Notes: generated by a model from the sequence alone, not told the origin. A stretch of 64,000 nt of DNA from Rhizophlyctis rosea (GCA_027596075.1 JADGJC010000037.1:140731-204730), one strand, 5' to 3'. Positions 1-13,438 are shown, numbered from the stretch's first letter. Numbers and translations are program-made.

Positions 1-3000
1 CAGACGGACAAATGCGGACGTGTGTGTAAAGATGCATGAGGCAGCCGTATCCTTGGTCAGGCTGGTGAGCAAAAGAGTCGGGCCTGATTGCTTACCGAAT
101 GGTTCCAGGGCAAGCAGCGCCATTGAGCAAGCAGAGGAACTGTCGAAGCGCTCCGGCAACGTCTCTCAAATTTTTTGACGATCTTATCTTCCCTTTCTCG
201 CTTTTTGCGCACGATGGCCGTACGCCGTAAATTGCGTTCATGCTGTCATCAGTGTTTAGCGCAAAAGGAGGCCCAGTCCAGTGATCGGTCGCACAGAAGA
301 GTCAGAAGCGCATCAATTTCGAGTTCTCCACCTCGGTCCATTTTGTTCGCAGCGTTGATGTTTTATAATTACGGGTAAAGTAGATATGGTCGGGATGTGG
401 CGCCTTCATTGACAAAAATGTGGATCGCTATACTGGGGTAACTTCTTTTCCGTGCCCCTGTTTGGAGGAACAAAAGGAAAATGAAGCGCTGTTCATTCTT
501 CCATAAAAGTCCAGGACAATAACCGGGTGGTACTCCTCGTGAGAAGAGTGTCCAGGCTTTTCCCTGTCTCAAGAGAATATTGCCCATATTATCAGATAAG
601 CGTCGTTTGGACTCTCCCGAAACAAAAGGGCGTCTGGATTGAAGGCATCAGGTGGAAGTCATAAACGAATTTGCGTGGAACGTCACATTCCTGCTGTGAA
701 GCCAATCATTCCAACCAGGCAATAGCGAGACAGCACTTCTATTACCACATTTCTGTTACAGAAAGAGGGTTGGACTGTTCAGCGCGGAAGGCATCAAAAA
801 TATGTCCGTGGCGGTTAAAATTGCTCAAGACACGAATGAAAGCTGCTGTCCAAGCTCTGCAACATGCTTCGAGCATCCAATCTGATAGGCGAAGTTTGCG
901 TCTGAAGTCCAAAGCTGCTTGAGCATGTCCTGGTCTCAAATCTCAGTCAGGTTCTACAGACAACTTGCTGTTTTTTTGTAATACGTCACCGTAAGTATCT
1001 GGATACTAATCCTTTCGGGCAGACGGATTCTGCGTCTCTGTCAGGTCAAAAAGAGGAGGGTCACGCCAAAGAAGACCATGAGGATCACGCACTGTACAGG
1101 GGTTAGCCTGTGGAGGGCATTGCAGCAAAGACAGCAACGAGCGAATGATGGTTGACATTGCGGTTGGCCGGTCCTGCGACAGCAGAACCCAGTCAAAAAG
1201 CTTTCAATCCGTCGACAATGCGCGCAGCTTTTGCACTTTGCACAAGGTTGTTAGCCGACCACACACGACTCGGTGACTGGTTGGCTGCAATCGTGGATTT
1301 GCTGTTGGCAATTGATGTCGTTCATTTTGGAGCAGTCTCATAGCAGCGCCTCACGACGAATGTCGGTTGGAAACAAAAAGATTGCACTTCATACGAACTA
1401 TGGAAGCCAGCGCATATGCGGATGATGGCAAACGCCTGCCATGCGCGGTTCGGGACGTTGTATTTGGGCAATTCCAGAACGCAATGTGTATCTGAGCAAG
1501 TCAGTGCACGGGAACAGCATGGGGTACTTGGATAGCATCACACCATAGGAGATGTCTACTTGTGGCTCCGCGCGTCGCGCGGCCTCATAGGAAGTCTCCA
1601 GAAAGGCGAATGTACAAAATCAGCCATTTCCGGCAGCCATAAGCGCGATGACGAAATGATAGAAGGCGACCGTGGACGGGTGGCGTTGTTTACAATCAAG
1701 TAAACAAATACGTCTGTTGGGCATCTCTTCCGTGCAACTTCACTTAAAGGTCGGTCCAGAGCGATCCTGCCAGCACTGAGAAGTGCCCTTCGCATATTTG
1801 CATGGCAAGTCTCCATCCTCCGAGGAAAAGACTTCGATCAATGATCCAGATGGATCGAATATGCATACCTCTGAGCTTCCTTTTGGTGAACGAACCCATG
1901 TCCAGGTCACTGTAGCTGTCTCCCTCAGCACAGCAGCCTTATCCGCGCAATCGATCGAAATCACTCCTGCGGACGAAAAAAGCGAACATTTCGGGCTTTT
2001 GGCACATTTGAACAGCGGTGAGCATGGTGCCGGGCGTGCAAGAATTGAAGGGATCAATGTGTGATCTTCGTACCCTGCCAGTGATGCACATGTTTAGATT
2101 TGATTAAGTACCAAGGAGGCAGGATTGAAATGCTCACAAATCGTGTCGCCAGAAATGGTGCCGTCAAACTTTCGATGGTGATCAAGCAAAGTTAAACTTG
2201 GGCAAGATGGGATTTGTGTATGGTGCGAAAGATCGAATCTTCTTTTTTTGAAGCAGTTCAGGCAAAACTGCTCGACCGGAAACACTAAAAGAAAGTTCCC
2301 TGCATGATAGTTGGGAACGCAGGTAGGTCTCCTTTACATGTTGCTGAGGTTCTTACCTGTCAGCGCTATGGCAAGATTTCACCTGATATCCTTGACTGAT
2401 ATGTTTCTCTCTCCCCATTGCAGATTGAAATTTCAGATACAGTTTCATAACATGTCGCCGCTAGGCGGAAGGAAAAACTTAAGTACGGAGAAGGCAGGAT
2501 TTATTGTCCGTCTCAGCAGTCATAGCTGCATAAGAAGTGTTGGAAGGTGCAAAGGCTGTTGTGAAGCCATGTGAAGCCAGTGCAAGAAGTACGGTATTGG
2601 GTTCAGTAGAAGCCTCTTGGGCAGCATACCACCCTTGGTGCTAAAGATGCATGCGCACAATAGTATGGCAGTGCCCTCCAAGAACTGTATGGGCACCCTA
2701 TGGACAATTCCTCCGGATATGCGCCGGGCGCTTTTCCGCATTGGGTATTTGCCGGCAGAGGGCGCCCGGGGAACACTCTCCGGACATTAGCTGATTTACA
2801 GATGGGTCTATGTGTTTGAACTATACCAGATAGCCAATGGCGACACCGTAACTCGGACCATGCACGTTGGTAACAGTCATACTTCGGAAAACCAATGAAC
2901 GGACTTTTCGATCCGAAGATCCAAATGCCCACCCAATGTTCTCAAGTTCCATGAAAGCAAACAAAGGGATGGTCACAAGGATGAGCTGAAGGTGGATTAG

Positions 3001-5882
3001 CACACAACTCTACAACTGGCGCTGATTGCCGGTTTCGGAGCGCTAATTAAAACGGTAACTCATTTCAAGGGTTTGCGCTCAAAAATCCATTCAAGGAGAG
3101 AAAGGTTGTAATGATGAAACCTCTCAAGCGTCGCATATCACGATTATCATGAGCAAGGGACAATCAGCGTGACAAATGGGCATTGCACTTTGACTTAGGA
3201 GGCACCCGTTCATTCTTTTTTTCTGGGCACTTTGCCGCAACAGACTATGTCTCATCCGGTTGGCATTTTAAACAGGCGTATCGTTGCTTTCCGAAGAACA
3301 AGTGAAAAAGAATTTCTTCTCATGGGGTTAGGGGGGACGATGCCATATGTTCCTGCAATACAAGGCTCTCGTCTGCAGCACTGCTTGTTGTGGATGAGAC
3401 CTTCAAAATTGGGGAATCACTGGGCCACTTTTCCCATTCGGATGGTACGGAAGCAACACATGCCGCAGAATGTCTATCATGATGTAATGCGCGATGGAAT
3501 GCGAATTGGAGGACTTGGGCGGGATGCGAGGATGAAACGGTCATTTGAAGCGCATAGGAGGTCATCAGTGGGTTAGTTGGCAATAGTGATCCACCGATGC
3601 CACCGATGGTGGGGCTGAAGAGTTGGGTGTGGATTTTCGAAGGCACTCACATAACGCAGTGCACAACGATCACGCTTCTCCTTCCCAAAATAAGCTCCTA
3701 TTTCACGGCATGGGTCTACTAAAGCAGCATCCGACTACCCCCGGCCCGTCCGGTGGTTGAGGTGCATTGCTTCTTGGCATTTGTACTCGGAGTGACTCAG
3801 GCACCGTTTGGGAGTCCATGTCTCGGAAGAGAGCTGACACAGTTGTATGGAAATGAATTCATCCAGCAATTATCCGAACAGAAAGAAAAGGCGAAACAAC
3901 AAGATGCACAGAATTACGAAGGCGGAGTTTGATAAGATCTTTCATGCCTATGTTGAAAAAGTTGGTTTGTCAGCTACCTATGAGCAAAAGGAGACGAATG
4001 GATCTTGAGGTGTTCATTGAGATCGTCGGAAAGGCAAAGCATCGGGTTAGACACCAGATGAATGGACTCGCGTCACCGAAAGCTCATTGAACGGGGAAAC
4101 CGTTGGCATAAGTGACGTAATACCGTTGCCCGGCAGGTATACTGACAATCAGTACCCTCCGTCAAAATGTGCATTGAAGCCTCCAATAGCAGATAGTGGA
4201 GCATCACGGTGTGTGGGAGCTGTTCCAAGTGTCAGACGGACTTCTAGGACGATGAAGGGACAAGTTCATGTTTTTTTATCGTTGTCAGCTTTGCAATGGA
4301 ACGTGCAATGACACACATAGAAAAAAAAACCGTTTCTGAGTACAATATATACGGTTCCGAGGTTCTCTAGTCGGGAATCTTGTAAGTACCTTGTGCGATT
4401 GTGCATATTCTTTGCCCTCGGCATTATAGCGACATGAGTGGCATGCAATTCATGTCGCAGCCTGCACATCCACGTGATCCCTTATTCTGAAATGAGGATG
4501 GCATTCTTGACGGAGCCTGCGATTTGGGCAACCGGACATTGCTCTTATGAATGCAACAAGGAACGGATTCACACCAATTATCATGAGAAAGCGTTCAAGA
4601 TTTCTGCCCTCTGTGGTCTGAGAGGCGATGACTGTGATTTGACGTTGACGTGTCACCCATCCAATCGCGGCCTTTGGGAAATCTCAAACCAGCCCAGATG
4701 GAAATGGTGCTCCTGGTCATTTACCTTTTATACGAAGCGGATGACTTGTGTGCACCCGTCGCCGAGCCATTTTAAGTGTTGTGCATCAGCTCTGTCTCAA
4801 CGTTCACTCGCCCTGTTTTTTGCCAACACGCAATGGCTGGAAGTTGTTCCAATGCAAAGTAATAAAATGGGTAATGGAAATCGTTGATGATGGTGAGCAA
4901 AACAGGGCAGTGTTGTGATGTTGGTGACAGAGCTCAGCGGTGTCTAATCAATGAATGAAATGCAATGGAATGAATGCCTTGATGCCATACCGCCAGGATA
5001 GGAGAGTCTGACTGGGCGAAAACAGAAGTTGGTGATGGTAAATGCGAAACGCAAAAGCTTTACAGCCTCGTATCAATGTAAGCTCCCATCAAGTTTCACA
5101 ATTGGATGTACCTCAAACAGTACGCATTGTGTGTGTCATAGAACATCTTCCGAAGCATACCCTACTGACTATGCACAGCTGATAGGTGCATGCAAGGCTC
5201 ATCTGGAATTAGATGTGTGACATACTGGTATCTAACACTTTGCGCAACTGTAGAGCAGAGCGATTTGGATTTGGGACTGAACTGCTGGATGTTCTCGAGC
5301 CCTCATGCCATAAGAGTTCACCGATCTGCTTGTCGCGTCTGACATGCAATCCATCAATCCAGACATTCAAAATTGAATATAAATGCTACGCGCTGCACTC
5401 TCATTAGTCCTGCCTGTAATATGCCCCATCCATTTCAAGAGGGTATCTAGGAAAGTCTACTGTGAAGCTTTTGCCCACGTACATCCTTGAGGGAGATAGT
5501 GGTTGTCTTGATGAGTTGATGGATTGATGGACTGGCGGCAGGCTTCCAAAGTGAGGCACTCCTGGCCCCAGGTCCAGATTCCTTCGAGGGCTCAAGTTCC
5601 AGGGCTGTGGGCCCCAGTATGGTCACGTTTGTGGGTGAGTCACCGTGATGAATGCATTGTTTATGATGTCAAAAATGGTCTATTTTTCTTACATGGTGCT
5701 GTGGTGAGGTGCTGCCACCCAACCAAAGCGCGTGTTTGCTTTCCCACGCTCCCTCCGTCTTCTCATCTTCATCTTGCAATCTACTTTCCCACGCTCATAC
5801 ATTTCGCATCTATCAATAACAACCTACATTACAAGCACGCTCACCACCTCTCCTTCGTCGCACATTTCACTTATTCTACACC
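1..5882. other. gene desert upstream of the EBP1-like gene
   Basis: I find no supportable gene here. Open frames are short, overlap on both strands, resemble no family I know and lack paired splice signals. Single features of note are a 15-bp palindrome at 1568-1582 and a pyrimidine-rich stretch at about 5740-5880 that is probably the promoter and leader of the following gene. Base composition is near even, unlike the C/G-ending codon use of the recognised genes. Confidence 0.6.
1568..1582. repeat. short GC palindrome
   Basis: CCGCGCGTCGCGCGG is a perfect 7-bp inverted repeat around one T. It stands out from its mixed-composition surroundings. No gene context explains it, so it may be chance. 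Confidence 0.4.
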
Positions 5883-7572
5883 ATGCCCCCTGCTAAGCCC
5901 GACCCCAAGCCTGAAGACGTCGACTCTGACGCTGAAGCCGAAGAAAGCCAAGATGAGAACGAACTAAGCGCCAACAACGTAACCAAGTACCAAGCGGCTG
6001 CTGAAATTGCAAACAGTATGTAAATGTTAAGGACGGCACGACGTAGACTGCCGCCGCTCCTTTTTCCCAACCCGTTGCGACGCAGATGACTGATCTTTCA
6101 GTGTTACTCTCAACAGAGGCACTGCAAAAGGTTATTGCTGCAGCGGTAGATGGAGCAAAGGTCATTGACCTATGCGCTATTGGTGACAAGGCCGTTGAAG
6201 ATGGAGCGAAGGGTGTATACAACAAGGGGAAGGTGTCCAAGGGTAGGTGTTCAAAAGCGATGCACCTTAAGGCTTTATTGCTACATGATAAAGGTTGTCC
6301 AGATCACTCATCAATCACATAGGTATTGCATTCCCTACATGTGTGTCTCCAAACAACATCATTTGCCATCTTTCACCCTTGCCATCCGACCCTGAGAGCT
6401 CGCTTGCACTGAAGACTGGTGATGTTGTCCGGATAGAGTTGGGTGCCCATGTCGACGGATACATCGCTCAGGTCGCTCACACGCTGGTAGTGGGAGCATC
6501 AAAGGTTTGTAGCAATCATACTGGATTCTATCCTGTAATCTTTGGCCACGATTTATCGTCGTCAATCGACATCAGGAAAACCCCATCACCGGCCGCAAAG
6601 CCGACGTCATCCAAGCCGCCTACACCTCCATCGAAGCCGCCATCCGCCTCCTCCGCCCCGGCAAAACCACCACCGAAGTAACCCAAGCAATCCAAAAAGT
6701 CGCCGAAGACTACAACTGCAAGCCCGTCGAAGGCATGCTCTCCCACCAACTCCAACGCAACGTCCTCGACGGCAAAAAGCAAATCATCCTCAACCCCTCC
6801 GACGCCCAAAAGAAGGAGGTCGAAACCCACACCTTCGAAGAAGGCGAGGTCTACTCCCTCGACATCCTCGTCTCCTCAGGCGAAGGCAAAGCCAAACCTC
6901 TCGAGACCCGCACGACAATCTACAAGCGCAACCCGGACGTCAACTACCAACTCAAGATGAAGACCTCCCGCGCCGTGTTGGGCGAGATCAACTCCAAGTG
7001 CGGCACCATGGCGTTCGGATTGAGGCAGTTGGAGGACGAGAAGAGGGGGCGTATGGGTATCATTGAGTTGGCCAACCACTCGCTTGTCACTTCTTATGGT
7101 GTGCTGTACGAGAAGGAGGACGCGCATGTTGCGCACTTCATGTTCACGGTTTTGTTGATGCCTAGTGGGCCGTTGAAGATTACTTCTTTCCCGTGGGATC
7201 AGGAGGTTGTGAAGAGTGAGTTGGAGGTCAAGGATGAGGAGGTTAAGGAATTGTTGAAGCAGTCTGTTAAGAGTAAGAAGGCGAACAAGAAGAAGAAGGT
7301 GAGCGTTCATGATCTTGATGGGTATTATGCGGTGACACCACGAGCATCCCCCTTGCGTGATGATCAAACATCAGACCTGTACCGAAGACATGCATGTTGG
7401 ACAACTGATATTGCCTTTTTTATCTGACTTTCTTTGGGGATGCTCGTGGCTTGCTTTTGATTTGGATCTTCTCGCGCCACCCATATCATCACATATTAAC
7501 TCAACTCGTTTGACCATCTGATAGAAGAAGGCCGGTGCCGCCGGAAAGGAGGAGGCCGCGGATGAGGAATAG
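5883..7572 (+). CDS. PA2G4/EBP1-like protein (proliferation-associated, M24 aminopeptidase fold)
   Basis: Five exons in consistent phase: 5883-6015, 6117-6242, 6323-6504, 6576-7298 and 7525-7572, giving 403 aa (human PA2G4 is 394). The start is the first ATG after a pyrimidine-rich leader and gives an acidic N terminus beginning [12 protein letters not shown]. The body follows the family: [14 protein letters not shown], the [12 protein letters not shown] segment, [20 protein letters not shown], and a lysine-rich C terminus ending [15 protein letters not shown]. The family has the methionine aminopeptidase 'pita-bread' fold without peptidase activity. It binds ribosomes and structured RNA and acts in growth control in nucleolus and cytoplasm; yeast relatives include Arx1 and S. 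pombe Cdb4. Intron 4 (226 nt) is unusually long, stays open for about 43 codons after exon 4 and holds a foldback element, so intron retention would give a different C terminus. Confidence 0.93.
7338..7449. repeat. 112-bp foldback (MITE-like) element inside intron 4 of the EBP1-like gene
   Basis: A perfect 14-bp inverted repeat, CCACGAGCATCCCC at 7338-7351 and its complement at 7436-7449, bounds a 112-bp block lying wholly within intron 4. The interior contains a sequence (about 7360-7428) that recurs, diverged, downstream of the gene. No target-site duplication is obvious, so a mobile origin is inferred; a structured intronic RNA hairpin is the alternative. Confidence 0.6.
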
Positions 7573-7678
7573 ATGCGTCGTTAGTTTCCTCTCGCTTGCT
7601 GTTCGCCCACTGGTGAGTTTTCATGTTCGTCGTCATATCTGGGGAGGTGGGAGTGGGGCGAGCGGGCGCGTTTCCAAA

Positions 7679-7752
7679 TGATGAGAAAACATATCAGACC
7701 TGTTCCGAAACGTACATGTCGGACAAACATATATTGCCTATTTTTATCTGAT
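7679..7752 (+). repeat. second, diverged copy of the intronic element core
   Basis: This stretch aligns with 7360-7428 over its whole length. Shared blocks include CAGACCTG, CCGAA, ACATG, GGACAA, ATATTGCC and TTTTTATCTGA, at roughly 80% identity by eye with a few short indels. It lies about 110 bp after the EBP1-like stop codon, probably in the 3' untranslated region. The 14-bp terminal repeats of the intronic copy are absent. Same orientation as the first copy. Confidence 0.65.
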
Positions 7753-10700
7753 GAAAATGCCGCTTTCTTGTATGGGATTTGGATATCCTCTTCTGTTTGA
7801 TAACTGGAGATCTAATCATTGTCTCGTTTACTTAGATGATGACAAACAACGCACTTGCTACAACTTAAGTTGAATTGGGCGGGTTTAAGTCTTTTGATGT
7901 ATATTTTTTCACGTCTTGAATAGACTTTCATGTGGTTGTTTGTTGGGCGTTTACTGGATATATGTGATCATTATCGGTTTGGTCATTGTGTCTGTATACT
8001 CAGTTCCTATGATGCGTTCGTGGGTTGATGCATCTTGCGCGATGGTGCTCGATCATTCTGGGTCAATGCCAACTCCCTCCTTCTTTTTCTTGGGCACTAC
8101 CAGCTCGGCAACTTCTTCAGTTCCGAAACGGAAGACGGTATTGCGTCCAGACATCCGGCCCAACTTGCACGAGCGCTTTTTTCAATGGTCGAGAACTTGA
8201 AGAGACAATGGGCCTTCCAAGGTGTCGAGGCACACTCATGCCCGCTCCCTCCGCAGTAAGTTACTTTTTTTTTGCAGTCGCTGGATTCCTCATAAGTAAG
8301 GAGGATGCAAGCCAAAGAACCACGCTATGGCAATTTGGTTATGTACCAAACCTCGTGCCTTGTGAATGTAACCACGGCAAGTGAACCACTCAATACAGCA
8401 AAACGTTTGGAAGGAGGAGAGTTGTTCTGCATGGCCATGAGAGCGCCAACACTCTCGAGTGTTTGGCATGGTCCTACATGTATCTTCTGCGGTGTCGTAC
8501 CGTACGGGAGTTGCAAGCAATCATGTTCTAAACTGGAAGTATACTACCCTATCGTAGTGTGATGTCAAACAATGGTCAAAGTGGCATGGCCCATCAAGGA
8601 ATTCCTCAGATGCTTTCTTGGCAGGAAACAACAGGAATGGGGTCGAGCCAAACAATGAGATGTGATGTACATGTTCTCAATTTACACCACATACAGGTGT
8701 TCATGGTTTCATCACGAAATCATTTCACTCAAAAGTTATTGATCGCGTTTCGGAGACGTCTGAATCAAGGCAAGGGGAAAAAAAAAGCCGACAACATACC
8801 ACTCACAGGTCGCTTAGGTTCAGTCTGCCGAGTGCAGGAGCACATACCATGAGGGTGATATCAATCTACTTCTGCCGCAAATCAAGTCGGTAGATATCCT
8901 TTCGGGTCGTCAAACTTGCTAACGTTGATGCACTCATTCCTTACTTTCCTTTCGAACATTCCTCCGCAATCACCGTTTGTTCCTTCGAGTTCACTTCATA
9001 AGTGTGCAGTGTATCATCACTGATGTCTTCGTGAGATTGGATTAGTCCATCCAGTGCACCCTCCAAGTTGATTGGTTATTCTTCCTCGCCAGACCATGCG
9101 ATAATGAAGAACGGTGCATTGCATCGACCGTATCAGCACTGCCAAGTTGTCTCTAGTCGCTTTGCATACCAGCATGAAGCTGAAGTGCAATACTTCTCCA
9201 TTACACCTTGCATTGGGCTTTTTTCCCATTTGCGGATGAGAGGCAATGCTCGTTGGCTGCGCCCACGGGCCTCGCACCTCTTTGAAGCTCGTCTTCCTCT
9301 TTATCCCGGCCGCTTTCGAAAGTGGAATCAAATCGAACCTTTTTGGCGTTACCAGAGGGAAAAAGAGCGACCCATGCGAGGAGCCCGCAATGAGAACAAG
9401 GTGGTCGTTGAGATCCACTTGTCTAGCACGTGCGTGGATTCATTTCTATCCATGGATGAGAGGACAAGGCGATACTCGCACTTGATTGACATCCGGGAGC
9501 TCAAGTATGAAATCCCGAATCGCGAGCAAAAAAGGAGCTTGGACCATGGTGGTGAATGTGATTCATGTGGAAGTTTCTCAAAGCATCATGGATCTCGTGC
9601 TACGACAACCTACATCATGCTCTTCTAATCTCCCAAGATGGAACCGCGTCCACCACAATGGCACGCTTATCTGTCTCGTGCACCACAAGATATGTCCTGA
9701 ACTTACTCAATCATAGGCATCATCTACCATTGCATCGAATATTCTTTTTGTTTTCGTGGGTTTGGTCGCTGTCGCTGTCTGGCGTCAAATTCGAAAAGTC
9801 GTCCGATTCTGTAGGCGATGGTGTCAGCGAGGGTTTCTGTGAGTCTCAGGATTACATGCCAACCGCTCACTTCAAAGCCACCCTTACTTTTGTTGAGGAT
9901 CCATTCCACTTGTACCTCAGTTTTTTTTTTCGATTGCTGGTATGAGCAACGTGCGAACAAGGCATGTGGTTGCTTGTTTGACGTTTCTATGGTTGTGTCT
10001 GCCGGGCATCTGCTAGATGAGATTGATCATTGTGCATGTTTCAATCCTGAAGTGTCGGGTTTGGGCGCATCGATCCTGGATGATGGACAAATTGTTCGCC
10101 GACAGTATTGTCGTTCTCTTTTTTTCAGACTGCGTGGTGAACATTCAAAGTATTGATTGGTTTACTGTCATTAGAAAACGCAAAAGTTAGAGGTTTGGCT
10201 CGCAGCGCTTTATCACGAAGCAGGAACTTGTACCGCTGTTTGCAAGGGTGATGACGATTTTGAAAACTATTGGAGTGAATATCTGCTATGCGAAGCATGC
10301 TGTCATCGCGGAAATGTTGTGGACACCATGGGTTACTACGAGGCGACACATCAGAAAATCTGAAAGTACAGACCCTAGTGGCATACTTACTCTCACCGGC
10401 CAAAAAAAGCAATATGAAAGTTGCTTGTCCGTCCATCATGTCTGTTCTTTGTCTTCTCGCCAACCTCGAAGAAAATGCTGTTTTATGGCTTTGATTCGCC
10501 TTCATCATCCCATAAAATAAATGAAAGACATTGGATGAAAAAGAAAGCTCAATGTATCTTTCGGAAGGAGGAGGGCAAGATGTTGCCGGTTGCCCATCCT
10601 GACTATGTTGTTTTGCACAATCTGATGCGATGACCAGAGCAGATGCACTACAACCGATGATCTTGTTCACTTCGTGTGGCTGTCATATGTCGACAAACGG

Positions 10701-11842
10701 CATCGTCAACGGTATTTGAGGTTAGATGTCAAGTAAAACACAAATTTCGAAGAGTTTGCGCACGCCGAGAATATTCAATCATTTGAGTTGGTTTCTCTGT
10801 TCTTATCCGCAGTGACGCTCCAGTAATGCCTTCCATTACATCTCTTGACGTTTGCGCAGACCGGCGTTGGCATTGCTTACCAAGCTGTTCACATGTTTGG
10901 AAGCACGTCAGAAGGAGTGAATTGATGAAAAAAGTTTTCTAGATCCGAACCACGAATGAAGTCATCAATTCAGGGCTGACTATGACTGACTCGAGGGAGA
11001 TTCTCTCCGTTTGTACCGAATACAAAAGATTCAAGGGACATTTGAATCGACAAGCCACTAGGCTATGAACTTCATTGAGTTTCAGTTTCCGCATACATGA
11101 TTCCAAAACGATAGAAAAGAGAACATCAGATTGTGTACCATAGATTTCAATTTATTGGCCTCAAGCCAACGGTTGACATGCCAGTGAAGTTGCCAGCACT
11201 ACGTATGTTGTCCCTTTGTTAATCTATGGAGGTTGTCATCCTTGCTTTGTGGCCGTCTGCCATATCAAGTTGAGGAAAACCATCCGCATCAGCAGTCTGA
11301 CTGTTACAGGTTCATACGAAAGCGCCATGAAGCTTATGTTTCCTACTTTTCAGGCCAGAAGGATTTTCGGCGTCATCTCCGTGGACATTCCCGATGCTTC
11401 ATGCTCATTGCGCCAGGAGGTTGTTGCCTCAATTGACTAGTAGTCTTTCTTGCCATTGAGAATTTCTTCTTTGTCTTCACTGAGACATGTATGAACTGAA
11501 TATGAGGGTTCCTTTAGACGAGACTGGACTGAAATCTTCACATGAATCGACCGGGTCGTTGTTCCTTTTTCGCTCTGATGCTCCAGCTGATATATTGACC
11601 AAGTGTACAATGCAATCGTACGAATTGCGCAACACAAAACCTCGCACAAAGTTGTGCAAGAGCGTGGACAACAAATGGGGAACTGTGGTCATCGGGCCGA
11701 CGGGCCCAGCTGTCATGTCGCTGCGGAATTCATTGCAAGTGCAGTCGCTGTTTTCGAACGCCAGATTGCCCTAGAAGGAACCGTCAACAACATACCTACT
11801 TCCATTCTAGCCATTATTGTTGCCAGTTCACTTGATTACACC
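7753..11842. other. gene desert
   Basis: No supportable gene. The longest open frames (9068-9628 on plus, 10125-10670 on minus) are overlapped by other frames of similar length, have no recognisable motif and have no matched splice partners. I see no tRNA, no long repeat and no transposon protein remnant. Confidence 0.55.
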
Positions 11843-13438
11843 ATGGCAAAGAAGCGCTTTCGTACGGCTGCGAAGACTGCCAAATCGGCGCGTTCCACAA
11901 CTGCCATCAACGGCGCCAAAACTGTTGCTTCCACCGCACCTGTCAGTTCCCCTACCCTCCACATCGACCCCTCCATCCTCCCCCCCGAAATTTGGCGCCT
12001 AACTGCCCGCCACACCGACTCCATAACAATCCGCTCCATCCGTTCCTCCTCCCTCGCAAAAGACGTCCCTCTTGTTGACGCCGAACAAGCCTTTCACACC
12101 AACGGCTGGGCCGCCTGCTGGCTCTCTGCATCCACCAACGGCCTCCCCTCCATCATCGGCTGGTTATCTTCCCACGTGCCCTCAGCTTCGGAGATTTGGG
12201 ATTCCGGGCGCGACTGACTGAAATGGATGAATGCAAATACATGGTACTCCCCCAGCACACTCGTGAATAGGTGCCTAGCTATAAGAGCGGGAACCTTGAA
12301 TGTCTAAATATAGCTCTCGCCGCGGGTGCCGACGTCAACCTGCGCTGTATCCTCGGAGCTGGGAAGCTGGGAGGTCTCCCCACTACTGTTGCTCTGGAGA
12401 ACAACCACATGGACATCGTGCAAGCTCTCATTGGCGCCGGCAGCCACTTGCATCAGATCTCGTTGGGAATTCCGGCAGGGAAGAACAACATAGAGATGGT
12501 GAAATTCTACTTGATTCCGGCGTTGTTTTGCGTCCCGACAGTATCCATAGTGCAGCCTGGGCCGGTCGTGTAGAAATGGTGGACTTTCTGTTGAATCGGG
12601 GTATTGATGTCGGGCAGGGGTACTGCACTGTGTTATCGGACGCAGCGCAGAACGGGCACATGAAAGTGGTGAAGAGACTTTTGGCAGCTGAGCCTTCGCC
12701 TTGAAGCTGCACAACAAGCCTGCACTCACGGGCACGTCCATACCGTCAAATTGTTATTTCCCCTTATTGTGAAACCGCTGGCCCTCAGCTTTAACCACTG
12801 CGGAATCAGCGCTTCCGAAAACAATTACCCTGACGTGCTTTCCTACCTCCTTTCCAATGGCGCCGACATAACTAACGAAGTACAGAACCCCTACGGTCAC
12901 TCGGCTCTCTGTGCTGCATGTCGTAAGGGTCGTATAGACGTGGTCAAGATGTTCTTAAAGGCAGAAGCTCCATTCAGGTCGAAGAATGATGAAGCATTGT
13001 CATGTGCTGGGGAAAATGGGCATACAGAGGTGATGAGGGTTTTGTTAGAGGCTGGCGCGGATCCGCATGCACAGGAAGATGGAATTTACGAAAGGGCATG
13101 TATGTTCCAGATTTTGCGATTTTGGGAGTTCTTGCGGAGTTTGGGGGGTTCGGGAGGAAGTCCGGTGGTGTTCGGCGGTCGAGTAGGATGACGAAGTGAA
13201 GCTTTTGTTGGAGGCGGAGCTTTGGAGTACCCGTGATGAGGCAAAGGGGTTTGAATGTTGTATTGAGCGTCGAGCTCTTGAGGTGAATAGTGTGAATCAT
13301 CATGTCGCTCTGACTAGATCGATTATTTGCATCTTGATGCTTTTGGAATTGATGTTTCTGATGGTGCAAGGAGCACTGAAGGTTAAGGGTTTCTCTTTAG
13401 CTAACATAGTGTGCAAAGCCTTCGGGATGGAAATTTAA
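11843..13438 (+). pseudogene. F-box-like / ankyrin-repeat gene, frame-disrupted
   Basis: The first exon, 11843-12175, encodes a basic N terminus and an F-box-like helix set (ILPPEIWRLTARHTDSITIRSIRS). A possible intron at 12176-12270 (weak GTGCCC donor, CTGAC branch, TAG acceptor, phase 0) leads into ankyrin repeats: NLECLNIALAAGADVN, NNHMDIVQALIGAGSHL, GRVEMVDFLLNRGIDV, GHMKVVKRLLAAE, NYPDVLSYLLSNGADI, GRIDVVKMFLKAEAPF and GHTEVMRVLLEAGADPHA. The repeat frame jumps at about 12513 (frame 1 to 3), about 12700 (frame 3 to 1) and again after about 13090, and the last recognisable repeat (VKLLLEAELW) sits in a third frame. Small gaps do not look like introns. I call it a decayed member of a family of F-box/ankyrin proteins that usually serve as ubiquitin-ligase adaptors; sequencing indels are an alternative. 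Confidence 0.7.

Noticed and set aside
4438..4887. 149-codon Cys/His-rich ORF
   Set aside because: Cysteines are irregularly spaced and match no zinc-binding module; no promoter or splice context.
9068..9628. 186-codon plus-strand ORF
   Set aside because: No family resemblance, several overlapping frames of comparable quality and no splice partners; treated as chance.
10125..10670. 181-codon minus-strand ORF
   Set aside because: Composition and overlapping frames look random and nothing is recognisable.
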